64,000 nt of DNA from Alphaproteobacteria bacterium. Its GTDB lineage: Bacteria; Pseudomonadota; Alphaproteobacteria; Rhizobiales; Methyloligellaceae. A program made the position numbers and the translations under genes. The DNA lies in assembly GCA_016869535.1 (NCBI GenBank), contig VGDX01000002.1:1-64000 (forward strand). The letters run 5' to 3'. Under the pieces are notes generated by a model. That model was not told where the DNA came from. It saw only the letters and a list, made by a program, of their open reading frames with translations, and did not search any database. This document shows positions 20,946-29,152 of this stretch, piece by piece (positions within the stretch are counted from its first letter, which is position 1; every line of letters starts with the position of its first letter).

Positions 20946-21689
20946 TCAGCGGCTGGAAAAATTGCCGGGGTAACGCGCCAGAAGATCGGCATGGATGGCA
21001 TCGATCGTTTTCGGATCGCGCTCGGCCCGCGGCACCGCGATTGTCTCGACCGCGACCACACGGGTCGGCCGGGGCGCGAGCAGCACAAGCTGGTCGGCAA
21101 GCAGAATCGCCTCGCGTGCATTGTGCGTGACCAGGATCGCCGTGGTGGGCCGCGCCTGCCACACGTCGAGCAACAACCGCCGGAGCCGGTCCGCGGTGCG
21201 CTCGTCGAGCGATACGAACGGCTCGTCAAGAAGCAGAAGATCGGGCTTGGTGGCGAAGGCGCGGGCGAGCGCCACGCGCCGTGCGAGCCCGAGCGACAGT
21301 TCTTGCGGATAGCGCGGCAGCATGTCGGCGATGCCGACGGCCTGCGCCAGATGCTCGAGATCTTTCGCCGAGAAATCGGGCGCGGCGACCAGCTCGATAT
21401 TCTGCCGCACCGTGCGCCACGGCAGGAGGCGCGGCTCCTGGAACATCAGGCCGATACGCGTGTCGGGAGGCAGACCGACATCGCCCCTGTAGCGTCCGTC
21501 GAGTCCGGCGACGATTCTGAGCAACGTGGTCTTGCCGCAGCCCGAGGGTCCCATCAGCACGGTCATGCTCTCAGGCGCGACATCGAGGACGAATTCGCTT
21601 ATGGCCGTCAGCTTGCTGCCGTCGGCCCCGACATAAGTCTTGTCCTCAATGCGGATTTCAAACTGGCTTGTTACGCCAGCGCGTTGCAT
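20946..21689 (-). CDS. ABC importer ATPase, nitrate/sulfonate/taurine family
   Basis: The 247-residue ATPase has Walker A GPSGCGKTT, Q-loop FQEPRLLPW, signature LSLGLARRVALARAF (a variant of LSGGQ), Walker B LLLLDEPFVSLD and H-loop VTHNAREA. This is the SsuB/TauB/NrtD pattern. It energises uptake of the ligand bound by the periplasmic protein encoded upstream. The ATG at 21689 is preferred, although a TTG three codons earlier is open; either way the gene overlaps the permease gene. The operon order is binding protein, permease, ATPase. The substrate is not evident: a sulfonate would fit the sulfur theme of the window, but pyrimidine precursors are also imported by this family. Confidence 0.85.
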   Translation of the reverse strand: MQRAGVTSQFEIRIEDKTYVGADGSKLTAISEFVLDVAPESMTVLMGPSGCGKTTLLRIVAGLDGRYRGDVGLPPDTRIGLMFQEPRLLPWRTVRQNIELVAAPDFSAKDLEHLAQAVGIADMLPRYPQELSLGLARRVALARAFATKPDLLLLDEPFVSLDERTADRLRRLLLDVWQARPTTAILVTHNAREAILLADQLVLLAPRPTRVVAVETIAVPRAERDPKTIDAIHADLLARYPGNFSSR

Positions 21690-22455
21690 GTCGTTCAATG
21701 GGCTGCACCAGGAGATATTCGATTGCCAGCATGACGGCGACGAAGGCCAACGTGTAGCCGAGAATGGCGGTCACGTTGAAGAGTTGGAAATTCAGATGAA
21801 GCTCGAAGCCGACGCCGTTCGGGCGGCCAAGCAGCTCCACCACCAACACGATTTTCCAGATCAGCGACAGGCCCGATCGCGACGCGGCGGCGAAATAAGG
21901 CTGTAGCTGCGGAAGCGTGACATTGCGCAATTTGCTCCAATACGACAGGCGGTAGGCCCGCGCCATCTCGTCGAGCCCGGGATCGAGCGAGCGGGCGCCT
22001 TCCCGCAAGGTGACGATGACATTGGGGATCTTGTTCAGCGCCACGGCGCCGATCGCGGCAGCTTCGTTCAGGCCGAACCAGACATAGGCGAGAATGATGA
22101 TCACCAGGGCAGGAAGGTTCAAAAGAACGATAAGCCACGGATCCAGAACGCGATTCAGTCCCGGGTGCTGGCCCATGGCGAGGCCTAGAACGCTGCCGAT
22201 CACCATCGCCACCACGAAGGAGGCCACCACCCGCCATAGAGTGATGCCGAGCTCGGTCAGGAGGTCGCCGTGTACCGACTCGTTATAGATATATTGCAGC
22301 ACGGCCACCGGCCCCGGCAACATACGGCTCTGGGCGATCTCCGCCGCGATGTACCAGACAAGCAGAAATCCCGCCACCGAGAGGATCGAGATCAGGGGTC
22401 CGCTCAGAAGGCGCGACCCTTGCTCGGTCTCGGTTGGCGCGAGGCTTAAGCTCAT
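21658..22455 (-). CDS. ABC importer permease, SsuC/TauC type
   Basis: The 265-residue membrane protein has about six transmembrane segments and the binding-protein-dependent permease loop (ARAYRLSYWSKLRNVTLPQLQPYF, matching EAA-x3-G-x9-I-x-LP). It forms the inner-membrane channel of an importer for nitrate/sulfonate/taurine-type ligands. It overlaps the binding-protein gene by 4 bases (ATGA) and the ATPase gene by about 30, so all three are one translationally coupled operon. Confidence 0.88.
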   Translation of the reverse strand: MSLSLAPTETEQGSRLLSGPLISILSVAGFLLVWYIAAEIAQSRMLPGPVAVLQYIYNESVHGDLLTELGITLWRVVASFVVAMVIGSVLGLAMGQHPGLNRVLDPWLIVLLNLPALVIIILAYVWFGLNEAAAIGAVALNKIPNVIVTLREGARSLDPGLDEMARAYRLSYWSKLRNVTLPQLQPYFAAASRSGLSLIWKIVLVVELLGRPNGVGFELHLNFQLFNVTAILGYTLAFVAVMLAIEYLLVQPIERHATRWRNKPV

Positions 22456-23444
22456 TGATCGCCTCCATGCCAGAAAGTCCCGGGAGCGAGCTCAGTGCCC
22501 GGCCCAACCAGCTTCTCGCCGCCAAGTTCGCGCAGGAATTGATAGAGCACCTTGGCGTCGGCCTCGTTCTGGGCCGCGGAACGCTCGGGGATGCCTTCAC
22601 GATAACGGCGCCGCAAAGCCTCGAAGGTTGCCTCGGTAAAACTCGGATCGTTCTCCGCCATTAACGGCTTGAGCCGGTCCCATTCCGCGTTGGACGTGGC
22701 AAGCAGATCGTCGGCCTTGGACGATGCGCGCAAGAAGCCCTGTATGCCTTTGAGATTCTTATCGGCCCAGTCTTCGCTGAAGGCAAAGCCCACCATGGCG
22801 ACTTCGCCTTTGGCGCCAAGCTCGGCCACCACCTCTTCGAGCCCGATCAGTTGCGTGAATCCTTCCGCCTCGAGTCTCGCGGCATAGGGCCAGAAATTCA
22901 GCACGGCATCGATCTGTCCCTGCTTGGCGCGCTCATTAAGTAGGGGAGGCGCACCATATTCCTGCTTTGTCTCAGTTCTGAGATCGATCTTGGCGGTGCG
23001 TAATGCGTAGGCCACGATGAGCAACCAGCTCTTGTCGAGCGGCCCTCCGGCCACGCCAAGCCGCTTGCCTTTGAGATCGCCCAGCGTCCTGATGGGTGAA
23101 TTGGGCGGCACCATGATGGCGCCGAGCGCCGTGGTAAAGGGCGAGAAGGTGAAATCCCCGCCGCTCGACCGCTCGCGCGATACCCAGAGCCAGTCGGTGG
23201 CGACGAGGTCGACTGATCCTGCTTGCAGCCCAACGGTTGTCGCCTGCGTGCTGGCTAGAGGCACAATCTCCAGTTCGATGCCTTCGGCCTTGTCCAGCCC
23301 ATTGGCCTGAATGGTGTCCAGCATCCAGCTCACGGTGCCGAATTTGAGCACGCCGATCTTGACCTTGCTCGGCGTTTCGGCGGCATGTCCTTGCGGCATG
23401 CTTGCCATTACGCAGACCAACAGGGCTAACAAACATGACCGCAA
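22452..23444 (-). CDS. Periplasmic substrate-binding protein, SsuA/TauA (NMT1-like) type
   Basis: The 330-residue protein has a signal peptide (LLALLVCVMASMPQGHA) and an NMT1/SsuA-like binding fold (KVKIGVLKFGTVSWMLDTI, later DLKGKRLGVAGGPLDKSW). It delivers a ligand to the permease/ATPase pair. The start is chosen as TTG at 23444 because a perfect AAGGAG lies 6 bases upstream and the signal peptide begins there. A GTG five codons earlier would overlap that site. The motif GGPLDKSWLL and the conserved tryptophans in DWLWVSRER suggest a small aromatic or sulfonate-like ligand, but the sequence does not settle it. Confidence 0.85.
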   Translation of the reverse strand: MRSCLLALLVCVMASMPQGHAAETPSKVKIGVLKFGTVSWMLDTIQANGLDKAEGIELEIVPLASTQATTVGLQAGSVDLVATDWLWVSRERSSGGDFTFSPFTTALGAIMVPPNSPIRTLGDLKGKRLGVAGGPLDKSWLLIVAYALRTAKIDLRTETKQEYGAPPLLNERAKQGQIDAVLNFWPYAARLEAEGFTQLIGLEEVVAELGAKGEVAMVGFAFSEDWADKNLKGIQGFLRASSKADDLLATSNAEWDRLKPLMAENDPSFTEATFEALRRRYREGIPERSAAQNEADAKVLYQFLRELGGEKLVGPGTELAPGTFWHGGDQ

Positions 23445-23702
23445 AGGGCGCTCCTTCACGTTGTTATCGCTCAAATCCAATGACGTTGGGACTAGCCAAT
23501 CGATACGGCGCACGTAGGTTTGCTGCCGCTAGCGCGGCCAACGTAATCGTGGCCCTCCGGCGAGGCCCGAAAGAGTTATGTGCGTCTTCGGCTAGAGTGG
23601 CGGCGCCTACTCTACCCATCCCGGCGTTTATGGCAAGGTTCCAATGCCTTATTGTCAGATTGGACTGAATTGGCAGCAAAATATCCCGGCTTTTTCTCAG
23701 CA

Positions 23703-24383
23703 TCAGCCCGCAGCTTTCAGCCGGTAGCCATGACCGCGCACCGTGTCGAGCAGGGGTTCGCGCCCCGGCGTATCGATCTTGCGCCTGAGCCGCGCGATAT
23801 AGACGTCCACGACATTGGTGAGTGGATCTTCGCTATAGCCCCAAACCTGGTTGAGGATACGCGTACGTGAGAATACGCGGCCCGGCGCGCTCATGAGAAG
23901 TTCGAGAATCGCCAGCTCCTTGGCCGTGAGCTTGATGGGATCGTCGCCGCGCCGCACCTCCAGAAGCTCACGGTCGAGCACGAGATCGCCCACCTGGAGC
24001 ACGTGAGACTGCGGCGCGAAGTGATGAGATCGGCGGACCAGCGCCTCGATACGGGCGAGCAACTCATCGAAGTCGAATGGCTTGGTCAGATAGTCGTCGG
24101 CGCCGACCTTCAGCCCTTTGATCTTGTCCTCGAGCGCATCCATGGCGGTCAGCATGAGAATCGGCGTGTGATCGCCCTCTTGACGCAGTTTCTGACAGAC
24201 CTCGTAGCCATGCATATCGGGCAGCATGAGATCGAGCACGATCACGTCGAACTCGCCGGTCTTGGCGAGATCGACCCCCTCGCTGCCCGAGGATGCGACC
24301 GTGACACCGTGATTCTCGGCACGGAGTCCGCGATCGATGAAATCGGCGACACGCGGCTCGTCTTCTACCAGCAGCACGTTCAC
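23703..24383 (-). CDS. OmpR-family response regulator
   Basis: The 226-residue protein has a receiver domain (acidic pocket E7-D8, phosphorylation site D51 in VLDLMLPDMHG, conserved K near 103) and a winged-helix DNA-binding domain with RTRILNQVWGY and VDVYIARLRRKID. This is the QseB/PmrA/CopR layout. It acts as a DNA-binding regulator phosphorylated by the kinase encoded upstream, whose stop overlaps its start (ATGA). The pair is divergent from the two paralogous envelope-protein genes, and tandem TGTCAG repeats spaced 11 bases apart lie in the shared promoter region. Regulation of those genes is therefore plausible but inferred. Confidence 0.93.
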   Translation of the reverse strand: MNVLLVEDEPRVADFIDRGLRAENHGVTVASSGSEGVDLAKTGEFDVIVLDLMLPDMHGYEVCQKLRQEGDHTPILMLTAMDALEDKIKGLKVGADDYLTKPFDFDELLARIEALVRRSHHFAPQSHVLQVGDLVLDRELLEVRRGDDPIKLTAKELAILELLMSAPGRVFSRTRILNQVWGYSEDPLTNVVDVYIARLRRKIDTPGREPLLDTVRGHGYRLKAAG

Positions 24384-25975
24384 GCGGCAGCCTCCGCGGC
24401 CTCGGCGGGCAAAGCCACCGTCACCGTCGTTCCTTCACCGACCTCGCTCTGCATCTCGATCCTTCCCTTATGGGCCTCGACGATGGCTTTGGCGACCGGA
24501 AGCCCAAGCCCCAAGCCCTCTTCGTTCATGGATGCGGCGTGGCCACCACGCCGGAATCTCTCGAATATTCCCTCAAGCTCTTCCGGCGGAATGCCGATGC
24601 CGCGATCGGAAACACGCACCGTTACCTCGCCATTGCTGCGCCCGATCTCGACCGTTACAGAACCCTCGGATTTGGAATAGCGCACGGCATTATCGAGGAG
24701 CACTAAAAAAAGCTGCCTGAGCCTTGCTGGATCGCCGCGCACCACCTCGTGAGCCGGGCCGTTGGCAAGCGCGATATCCACGGATTTGCCGTGAGCGATA
24801 ACCTTGGCATCACCGCAGACCTTCTCCAGGAGGTCGCCGAGATCGATCGGCTGCAAGTTGAGACGCGCGGCGCCGGCGCCCTGGCGGGCGATAAACAGCA
24901 AGTCATTGACCAGGACCGAGAGGTGTTTCGCCTGCTCGACGATGCGGTCGATGGAGCGTTTGTATTCAGGCACGGTCTTGTTCTTGCCGCGCAGTGCGAT
25001 TTCGCCTTCGCCGCGGATGACAGTAAGCGGCGTGCGCAGCTCATGGCTGATATCGGCGAAGAAACCGCGCCTGGTCTCATCGATCTGGCGCAGGGATTCA
25101 TTCGCCCGGCGCAGTTCCTCGGTTCGTTCCTCCACCAAGTTTTCGAGATTGGCATGCGCGTCCTGCAACGCCTTCTGATGAGACTGCAGGTCCGCGGCCA
25201 TGGAGTTGAAGCTGCGGCCAAGGTCGGCGAATTCATCGCGGCCGGAGACGGAAATTCGGTGGGAAAGGTCGCCCTCCGCCAGCTTCGAGGTTCCACGCAG
25301 AAGCTCGGCGAGCGGCGTGCGCAAACCTCGCAGCAGCAAGATCACCAGCGCCAAGGTGGCGAGGATGGCGAGCACAGCGTGGATCTGGCTGATGCGTTCG
25401 AGCCGGTTCAACAGCTGGGTCGCATCGGCGTCGATTCGCACCACTTCCGCGGTTTCGTCGGCGACGGCGACCTCGATCAGCTCGTTGAGCTTCTGGTCTA
25501 TGCCGTCTTTGGTCAGCGCCATCAGATTTTGCCAGGCGACATCCGGGCGCCCGCGGTTCCGCAACTGCTCCACCTCTTCGAGCTGGGCTAAGGCGCGCTG
25601 AAACTCACTTCTGATAGCGGCGAGCCGGTCGAGTTCGGCGGCTTCGCCCTTGTGCTCTCGAGGTCCAACCAGGGCCAGTTCCCGTTCGGTGAGGTCTTGC
25701 AGGGCTGCCAGATCCGACTCGATCACCTTGTTGAGATAGGCCGCGCCCAATGGCTTGTCGGTCATGCCGGTGAGCAGGGTGTCGGTCCAGACCTTGAACA
25801 ATTGCTGGGTGTGGCGGGAAAGCTGCAATTGCCGCTCGAGCTGCTCGTGGGCGATGCGGGACCGGGCAAAGTAAGCATGGGACTGGGAGACGCCCCAATA
25901 GGCCAGCGCCGCGGCAGACAGCGACAGGGCGAGCAAGAGCCCCGCGGTGATGAGGAGTTTGGTCTGGTAGCGCAT
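24380..25975 (-). CDS. Membrane sensor histidine kinase
   Basis: The 531-residue kinase has a first membrane segment at about 7-29, a roughly 165-residue helical periplasmic sensor domain, and a second segment at about 198-216. HAMP (about 217-270), a coiled coil and HisKA with the phospho-accepting H311 in DISHELRTPLTV follow. The ATPase has N-box VLLDNAVRY, G1 DRGIGIPPEE, F-box IFERF and G2 GLGLGLPVAKAIV, all intact. It phosphorylates the OmpR-type regulator that it overlaps. The sensor domain is not recognised, so the signal is unknown; neighbouring envelope and TonB genes suggest an outer-membrane or metal cue. Confidence 0.92.
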   Translation of the reverse strand: MRYQTKLLITAGLLLALSLSAAALAYWGVSQSHAYFARSRIAHEQLERQLQLSRHTQQLFKVWTDTLLTGMTDKPLGAAYLNKVIESDLAALQDLTERELALVGPREHKGEAAELDRLAAIRSEFQRALAQLEEVEQLRNRGRPDVAWQNLMALTKDGIDQKLNELIEVAVADETAEVVRIDADATQLLNRLERISQIHAVLAILATLALVILLLRGLRTPLAELLRGTSKLAEGDLSHRISVSGRDEFADLGRSFNSMAADLQSHQKALQDAHANLENLVEERTEELRRANESLRQIDETRRGFFADISHELRTPLTVIRGEGEIALRGKNKTVPEYKRSIDRIVEQAKHLSVLVNDLLFIARQGAGAARLNLQPIDLGDLLEKVCGDAKVIAHGKSVDIALANGPAHEVVRGDPARLRQLFLVLLDNAVRYSKSEGSVTVEIGRSNGEVTVRVSDRGIGIPPEELEGIFERFRRGGHAASMNEEGLGLGLPVAKAIVEAHKGRIEMQSEVGEGTTVTVALPAEAAEAAA

Positions 25976-26123
25976 GACCGGCCTCGGTGGCCCAAGCCTT
26001 CAGGGAATATCCCGCAGCGCCCAGAGATCTGCCGGACGCCATACGGGTAAATGGAACCTCTTTATATACAGAATTTCTCCTAATCCTTTGAGGACCTCCC
26101 ACGCCCTGCCTGGCCGCTCGAGC

Positions 26124-26142
26124 TCGGTAAGATTCCTACCAA
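26124..26142. promoter_or_regulatory. Dyad site A of the TTGGYA-N7-TRCCAA family
   Basis: The sequence TCGGTA-AGATTCC-TACCAA is an inverted repeat with a 7-base spacer. It lies 149 bases upstream of the first paralogous envelope gene and about 150 bases upstream of the divergent kinase gene. Confidence 0.5.
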
Positions 26143-26161
26143 GTATGCTATGCAAATTGCC

Positions 26162-26178
26162 TGTCAGTTGCTTGTCAG
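26162..26178. promoter_or_regulatory. Tandem TGTCAG repeat, possible OmpR-type binding site
   Basis: Two exact TGTCAG hexamers start 11 bases apart (26162 and 26173). OmpR-family regulators typically bind tandem direct repeats with roughly one helical turn between them, and such a regulator is encoded by the divergent operon. Confidence 0.4.
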
Positions 26179-26185
26179 GGATAAA

Positions 26186-26204
26186 TTGGTAGGGTCGTTT
26201 ACCA
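26186..26204. promoter_or_regulatory. Dyad site B of the TTGGYA-N7-TRCCAA family
   Basis: TTGGTA-GGGTCGT-TTACCA contains the GGTA and TACC arms with an 8-base core spacer. It lies 87 bases upstream of the first envelope-protein start. Confidence 0.45.
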
Positions 26205-26290
26205 GGGCAATAAGCGGGCAAACCGCAGCGAATCAAGGCCGGTTGGGGGACGTTTTGCGGCCAGTTGGAAGTAGGGGGCGCATCGCCGGA

Positions 26291-27073
26291 ATGGCAGGGC
26301 TGCGGGCCGCGTTAGTGACCGGCGCCGCGTTGCTTTTATTCAGCCCGATACAAGCCTTCGCCGAATTCGAAATTCCGGAGGTTGACGGCGAGAAGGGCGG
26401 CCTCGAGCTGGAATATCGCGGGGCCCAGCATTGGGGCTATCCGCGTCCCGACGAAGACGGCGACATCGACGCCCTCCGTCAATCGCACGAAGTCGAAATT
26501 CAATACGCCATCGCCGATTGGTGGATGATCCGCATCACGCCGAATTTCGAAGAGCCGGCTGACGACTCTATCGACATCTTCACGGTCGGGATCGAAACCC
26601 AATTCGTGCTCGTTCCGCGCAAGGGTGGGAGATTCGGTCTGGCGCTCATGGCCGGTTACGGACCTGCCGATTGGTTCGTCGATGTAGATGATCCGGACGA
26701 GGTCGAGTTCGGTCCGGTTGCCGAGTTTGCCAACGACAAATGGCTGCTGACGCTCAATCCGCGCATCGCCAATCAGGAAGAGCTTGGCCTCGAATATGCC
26801 GCCCAACTGCAATATCGATTCGCCGCACATTGGTCAGGCGCCGTCATGGCGTTCGGCGAGATCGAGGAACTCGCCCATACCGGGCCGTTCAACGTGCAGA
26901 CGCACGCGGTCGGTCCTAGCCTCTATTGGTTCTCCGGCGCGCACCATGGCGAGGCCGAAGCGCATGAGCAGGGGCGTAGTGCCGAATGGAGCGCAGGTTT
27001 AGGCACGTTGTTCGGGCTGACCTCACAGACGGCTGACGTCACCCTCCGCGGTACTTTGCGGATGGAGTACTAG
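26291..27073 (+). CDS. Envelope protein of unknown function, paralogue 1
   Basis: Not a family I recognise. The ATG at 26291 starts a signal peptide (LRAALVTGAALLLFSPIQAFA) and the 260-residue product begins EFEIPEVDGEKGG after cleavage. The rest alternates short hydrophobic and polar stretches, as in outer-membrane beta-barrels, and ends in the aromatic Y. It shares many segments with the next gene: LRQSHEVE, LLTLNP, FGEIEELAH-GPFN, the early YRGA-H motif and the FGLT-DV ending. A His/Glu-rich loop (HHGEAEAHEQG) near the C-terminus is absent from the paralogue. Only one base separates the two genes. The divergent two-component system and the downstream TonB operon suggest a part in an envelope transport process. 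Confidence 0.75.
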   Translation: MAGLRAALVTGAALLLFSPIQAFAEFEIPEVDGEKGGLELEYRGAQHWGYPRPDEDGDIDALRQSHEVEIQYAIADWWMIRITPNFEEPADDSIDIFTVGIETQFVLVPRKGGRFGLALMAGYGPADWFVDVDDPDEVEFGPVAEFANDKWLLTLNPRIANQEELGLEYAAQLQYRFAAHWSGAVMAFGEIEELAHTGPFNVQTHAVGPSLYWFSGAHHGEAEAHEQGRSAEWSAGLGTLFGLTSQTADVTLRGTLRMEY

Positions 27074-27074
27074 C

Positions 27075-27911
27075 ATGCCGCGCTCGCTAACAATCAAGCG
27101 GCATGGATTGGTTGCGCTCCTCGCGAGCGTGTCGCTCGTCGTTTTTGCTCTTCCGGTTTCAGCCGAGTTCGAAATCCAGGAATCGACCATCGATCCCGGT
27201 GAGATCCAGCTACAATATCGCGGCGCATGGCATTCGGGGCTGCCCAAAGGGGATGTCCCTCTCGGTCCCGTACTTCCCGACGACGAGATCGCGCCACTCC
27301 GCCAAAGCCATGAAGTCGAACTGCAAATGAGCATTACCAGCCATTGGTTGCTGGCCTTTACGCATGCTTTCGACGAGCCGATCGACGACAAATTCGATCT
27401 GACCGCGGTCGAGTTCGAAAGCCAGATTGAGCTCATCACGCTCGTAGGCAACGGATTAGGTCTCGCCATTCAAGGCGGTGTCGAGCAGCCGGTCGGAAGG
27501 GTGAGTGATGAAGACCCGTTCAGTTATCATTTCGGCCCGATCGTCGAATTGGCTCAAAACAAATTTCTGCTCACCCTCAATCCTTTATTCTTCAGAGAGC
27601 GGGGCGACCTATCCGAACAGGATGGTTTCGGCTTCGAGTATGGCTGGCAGGCGAAATACGACGTGTCTGACCGCCTGGCGCTGGCGCTGGAAATGTTCGG
27701 CGAGATTGAGGAATTGGCCCATGCCGGCCCCTTCAACCTGCAGGAGCACAGTATCGGCCCGGCATTTTACCTCAAATTCGAGCGGGAATGGGAGGAAGGC
27801 GGCAGGGAGAAGAGCCGCGAACTCGTGCTCAGCCTCGGCGCGCAGTTCGGGCTGACCGACGTGACCTCCGACGTGGCTCTCAAGGTCTTTATCGGCTACG
27901 AGTATTACTAG
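27075..27911 (+). CDS. Envelope protein of unknown function, paralogue 2
   Basis: The 278-residue product has a signal peptide (HGLVALLASVSLVVFALPVSA) followed by EFEIQESTIDPGEIQLQYRGA, the same mature start as paralogue 1. Shared blocks LRQSHEVELQ, FGPIVELAQNKFLLTLNP and FGEIEELAHAGPFN show a tandem duplication that has diverged. A predicted barrel-like pattern and the terminal YEYY fit an outer-membrane protein. The stop codon overlaps that of the convergent tonB gene (4-base overlap). Charged C-terminal loop residues (REWEEGGREKSRE) occupy the place of the His/Glu loop in paralogue 1. Function unknown; it could be a porin, a receptor accessory or a sensor of envelope cargo. Confidence 0.75.
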   Translation: MPRSLTIKRHGLVALLASVSLVVFALPVSAEFEIQESTIDPGEIQLQYRGAWHSGLPKGDVPLGPVLPDDEIAPLRQSHEVELQMSITSHWLLAFTHAFDEPIDDKFDLTAVEFESQIELITLVGNGLGLAIQGGVEQPVGRVSDEDPFSYHFGPIVELAQNKFLLTLNPLFFRERGDLSEQDGFGFEYGWQAKYDVSDRLALALEMFGEIEELAHAGPFNLQEHSIGPAFYLKFEREWEEGGREKSRELVLSLGAQFGLTDVTSDVALKVFIGYEYY

Positions 27912-28684
27912 CGCACGGTGAACTTGAACGGCACCGAAACCTCTAGGTGGTTTCTGCCAAGCTCGGTGGGAATTGGTGGAAAGGGCGCAGCCCGTTCGAT
28001 CGAGGCAATTGCGGCCTCGTCGAGCACCTTGGAGCCGGAACTCTTGGAAAGTCGGCGCGATGAAATCTCGCCGCTGGCGTCGACCGTGAACGCCACCACC
28101 GCTGTGCCGATGAGTTGCGTGCGCGGGTTGATCTTGTGCTGCTCAAGATGCGTACGCAGCTTGCCGAGATAGGCCGTATGCTCCGTGGTGCTGCCGCCTT
28201 CCTGCTCATCGCCCGAGCTCTCGCGCATGGGCACGACGCTCGTCTGATCGAGGGCGGCTATTTGCGGCGGTAACGGCTGTTCGACCACCTCCGGCTCAGG
28301 CTTTTCGACGACCTCCTCGACCTCCTCCAGGTCGCGCTCCTCGACCTCCTCCTCGGGTTCCTTGACATTGATCTGCTCAGGACCCGCATCGGAGGCGATG
28401 ACCTGCTGCTCCTCGATGGGTTTGACTTCTTCCAGCAATGGCTTTTCCTCGATCAGAGGCTGGGCCAGCGCCGCTTGAGAGGTTGGAACGTCGACAGCTT
28501 CGACCGTGACGAGATCATCTCCGAGCTTGGCGAAGCCCTCAAGGACAATGCCTTGCTCGACGACCATGATGTCGTCGCCGGCGCCCTTCTCCAATGCGGT
28601 GCCGCTCGCCGGCAGCAGCATGAAAAGGGCGAAGCCAAGGTGAATACCAAGAGAAATGAGCCAAGCCAGAACGGAAACAATCAT
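27908..28684 (-). CDS. tonB: TonB energy-transducing protein
   Basis: TonB couples the inner-membrane proton gradient, harvested by ExbB/ExbD, to outer-membrane receptors. The 258-residue protein has one N-terminal membrane segment (VLAWLISLGIHLGFALFMLL), a long periplasmic linker very rich in Glu, Val and Pro (about 80-150) and a C-terminal TonB domain (YLGKLRTHLEQHKINPRTQL through FPPIP). The linker is acidic (EPEEEVEERDLEEVEEV) rather than the usual alternating Glu-Pro/Lys-Pro. It follows exbD by 9 bases in the operon exported protein-exbB-exbD-tonB. Two large receptors encoded 3-9 kb away are likely clients. Confidence 0.92.
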   Translation of the reverse strand: MIVSVLAWLISLGIHLGFALFMLLPASGTALEKGAGDDIMVVEQGIVLEGFAKLGDDLVTVEAVDVPTSQAALAQPLIEEKPLLEEVKPIEEQQVIASDAGPEQINVKEPEEEVEERDLEEVEEVVEKPEPEVVEQPLPPQIAALDQTSVVPMRESSGDEQEGGSTTEHTAYLGKLRTHLEQHKINPRTQLIGTAVVAFTVDASGEISSRRLSKSSGSKVLDEAAIASIERAAPFPPIPTELGRNHLEVSVPFKFTVR

Positions 28685-28693
28685 GATGTACGC

Positions 28694-29152
28694 CTATTGG
28701 CTCGGAGAGGGGACTCCCCCGTTTGCCTTGGGCTGAGACAGGAGGGAGACCCGCGCATAACCGCTCTCGCCCACCCGGCCGAGAAGATCCATCACTTCCC
28801 CATAGGCACTGCTCTTGTCAGCCCGGACATAGACCACGGCATCGCCTTCCGTTGCGCGCAGCGACTGAAGCTTCGGGATCAGGCCTTCGCGGCTCACCTG
28901 CTCCTCACGGATGAAGATCGAGCCATCGGCGCCGAGCGAAACGATCATGGGCTTTTGCGGCTGACTGATGCGGGCAGCGGAGGTACTCGGCAATTCGACC
29001 GGCACACCGGCAACGAGCAGCGGCGCCGTGATCATGAAAATGATAAGGAGCACGAGCATCACGTCGACCATCGGCGTGATGTTGATCTCCGAAATAGGGC
29101 GATACTCGCCCTCTTCGCGGTTTTCGATACCGTCGCCGACCGACAAGCCCAT
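28694..29152 (-). CDS. exbD: ExbD biopolymer transport protein
   Basis: The 152-residue protein has a single membrane segment at about 23-45 after ISEINITPMVDVM, where the conserved aspartate needed for proton transfer sits (D27 region), and a periplasmic ExbD/TolR domain. With ExbB it energises TonB. Its ATG overlaps the exbB TGA by one base. Confidence 0.93.
   Translation of the reverse strand: MGLSVGDGIENREEGEYRPISEINITPMVDVMLVLLIIFMITAPLLVAGVPVELPSTSAARISQPQKPMIVSLGADGSIFIREEQVSREGLIPKLQSLRATEGDAVVYVRADKSSAYGEVMDLLGRVGESGYARVSLLSQPKANGGVPSPSQ

Larger units (their letters stand above)
25976..26290. other. Divergent promoter region, kinase and envelope-protein pair
   Basis: This 315-base gap separates the kinase gene (minus) from the envelope-protein genes (plus). 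It holds two copies of the GGTA/TACC dyad described separately, a tandem TGTCAG repeat, and an AT-rich stretch (tttatatacag near 26060). No reading frame in it appears real. Confidence 0.55.
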
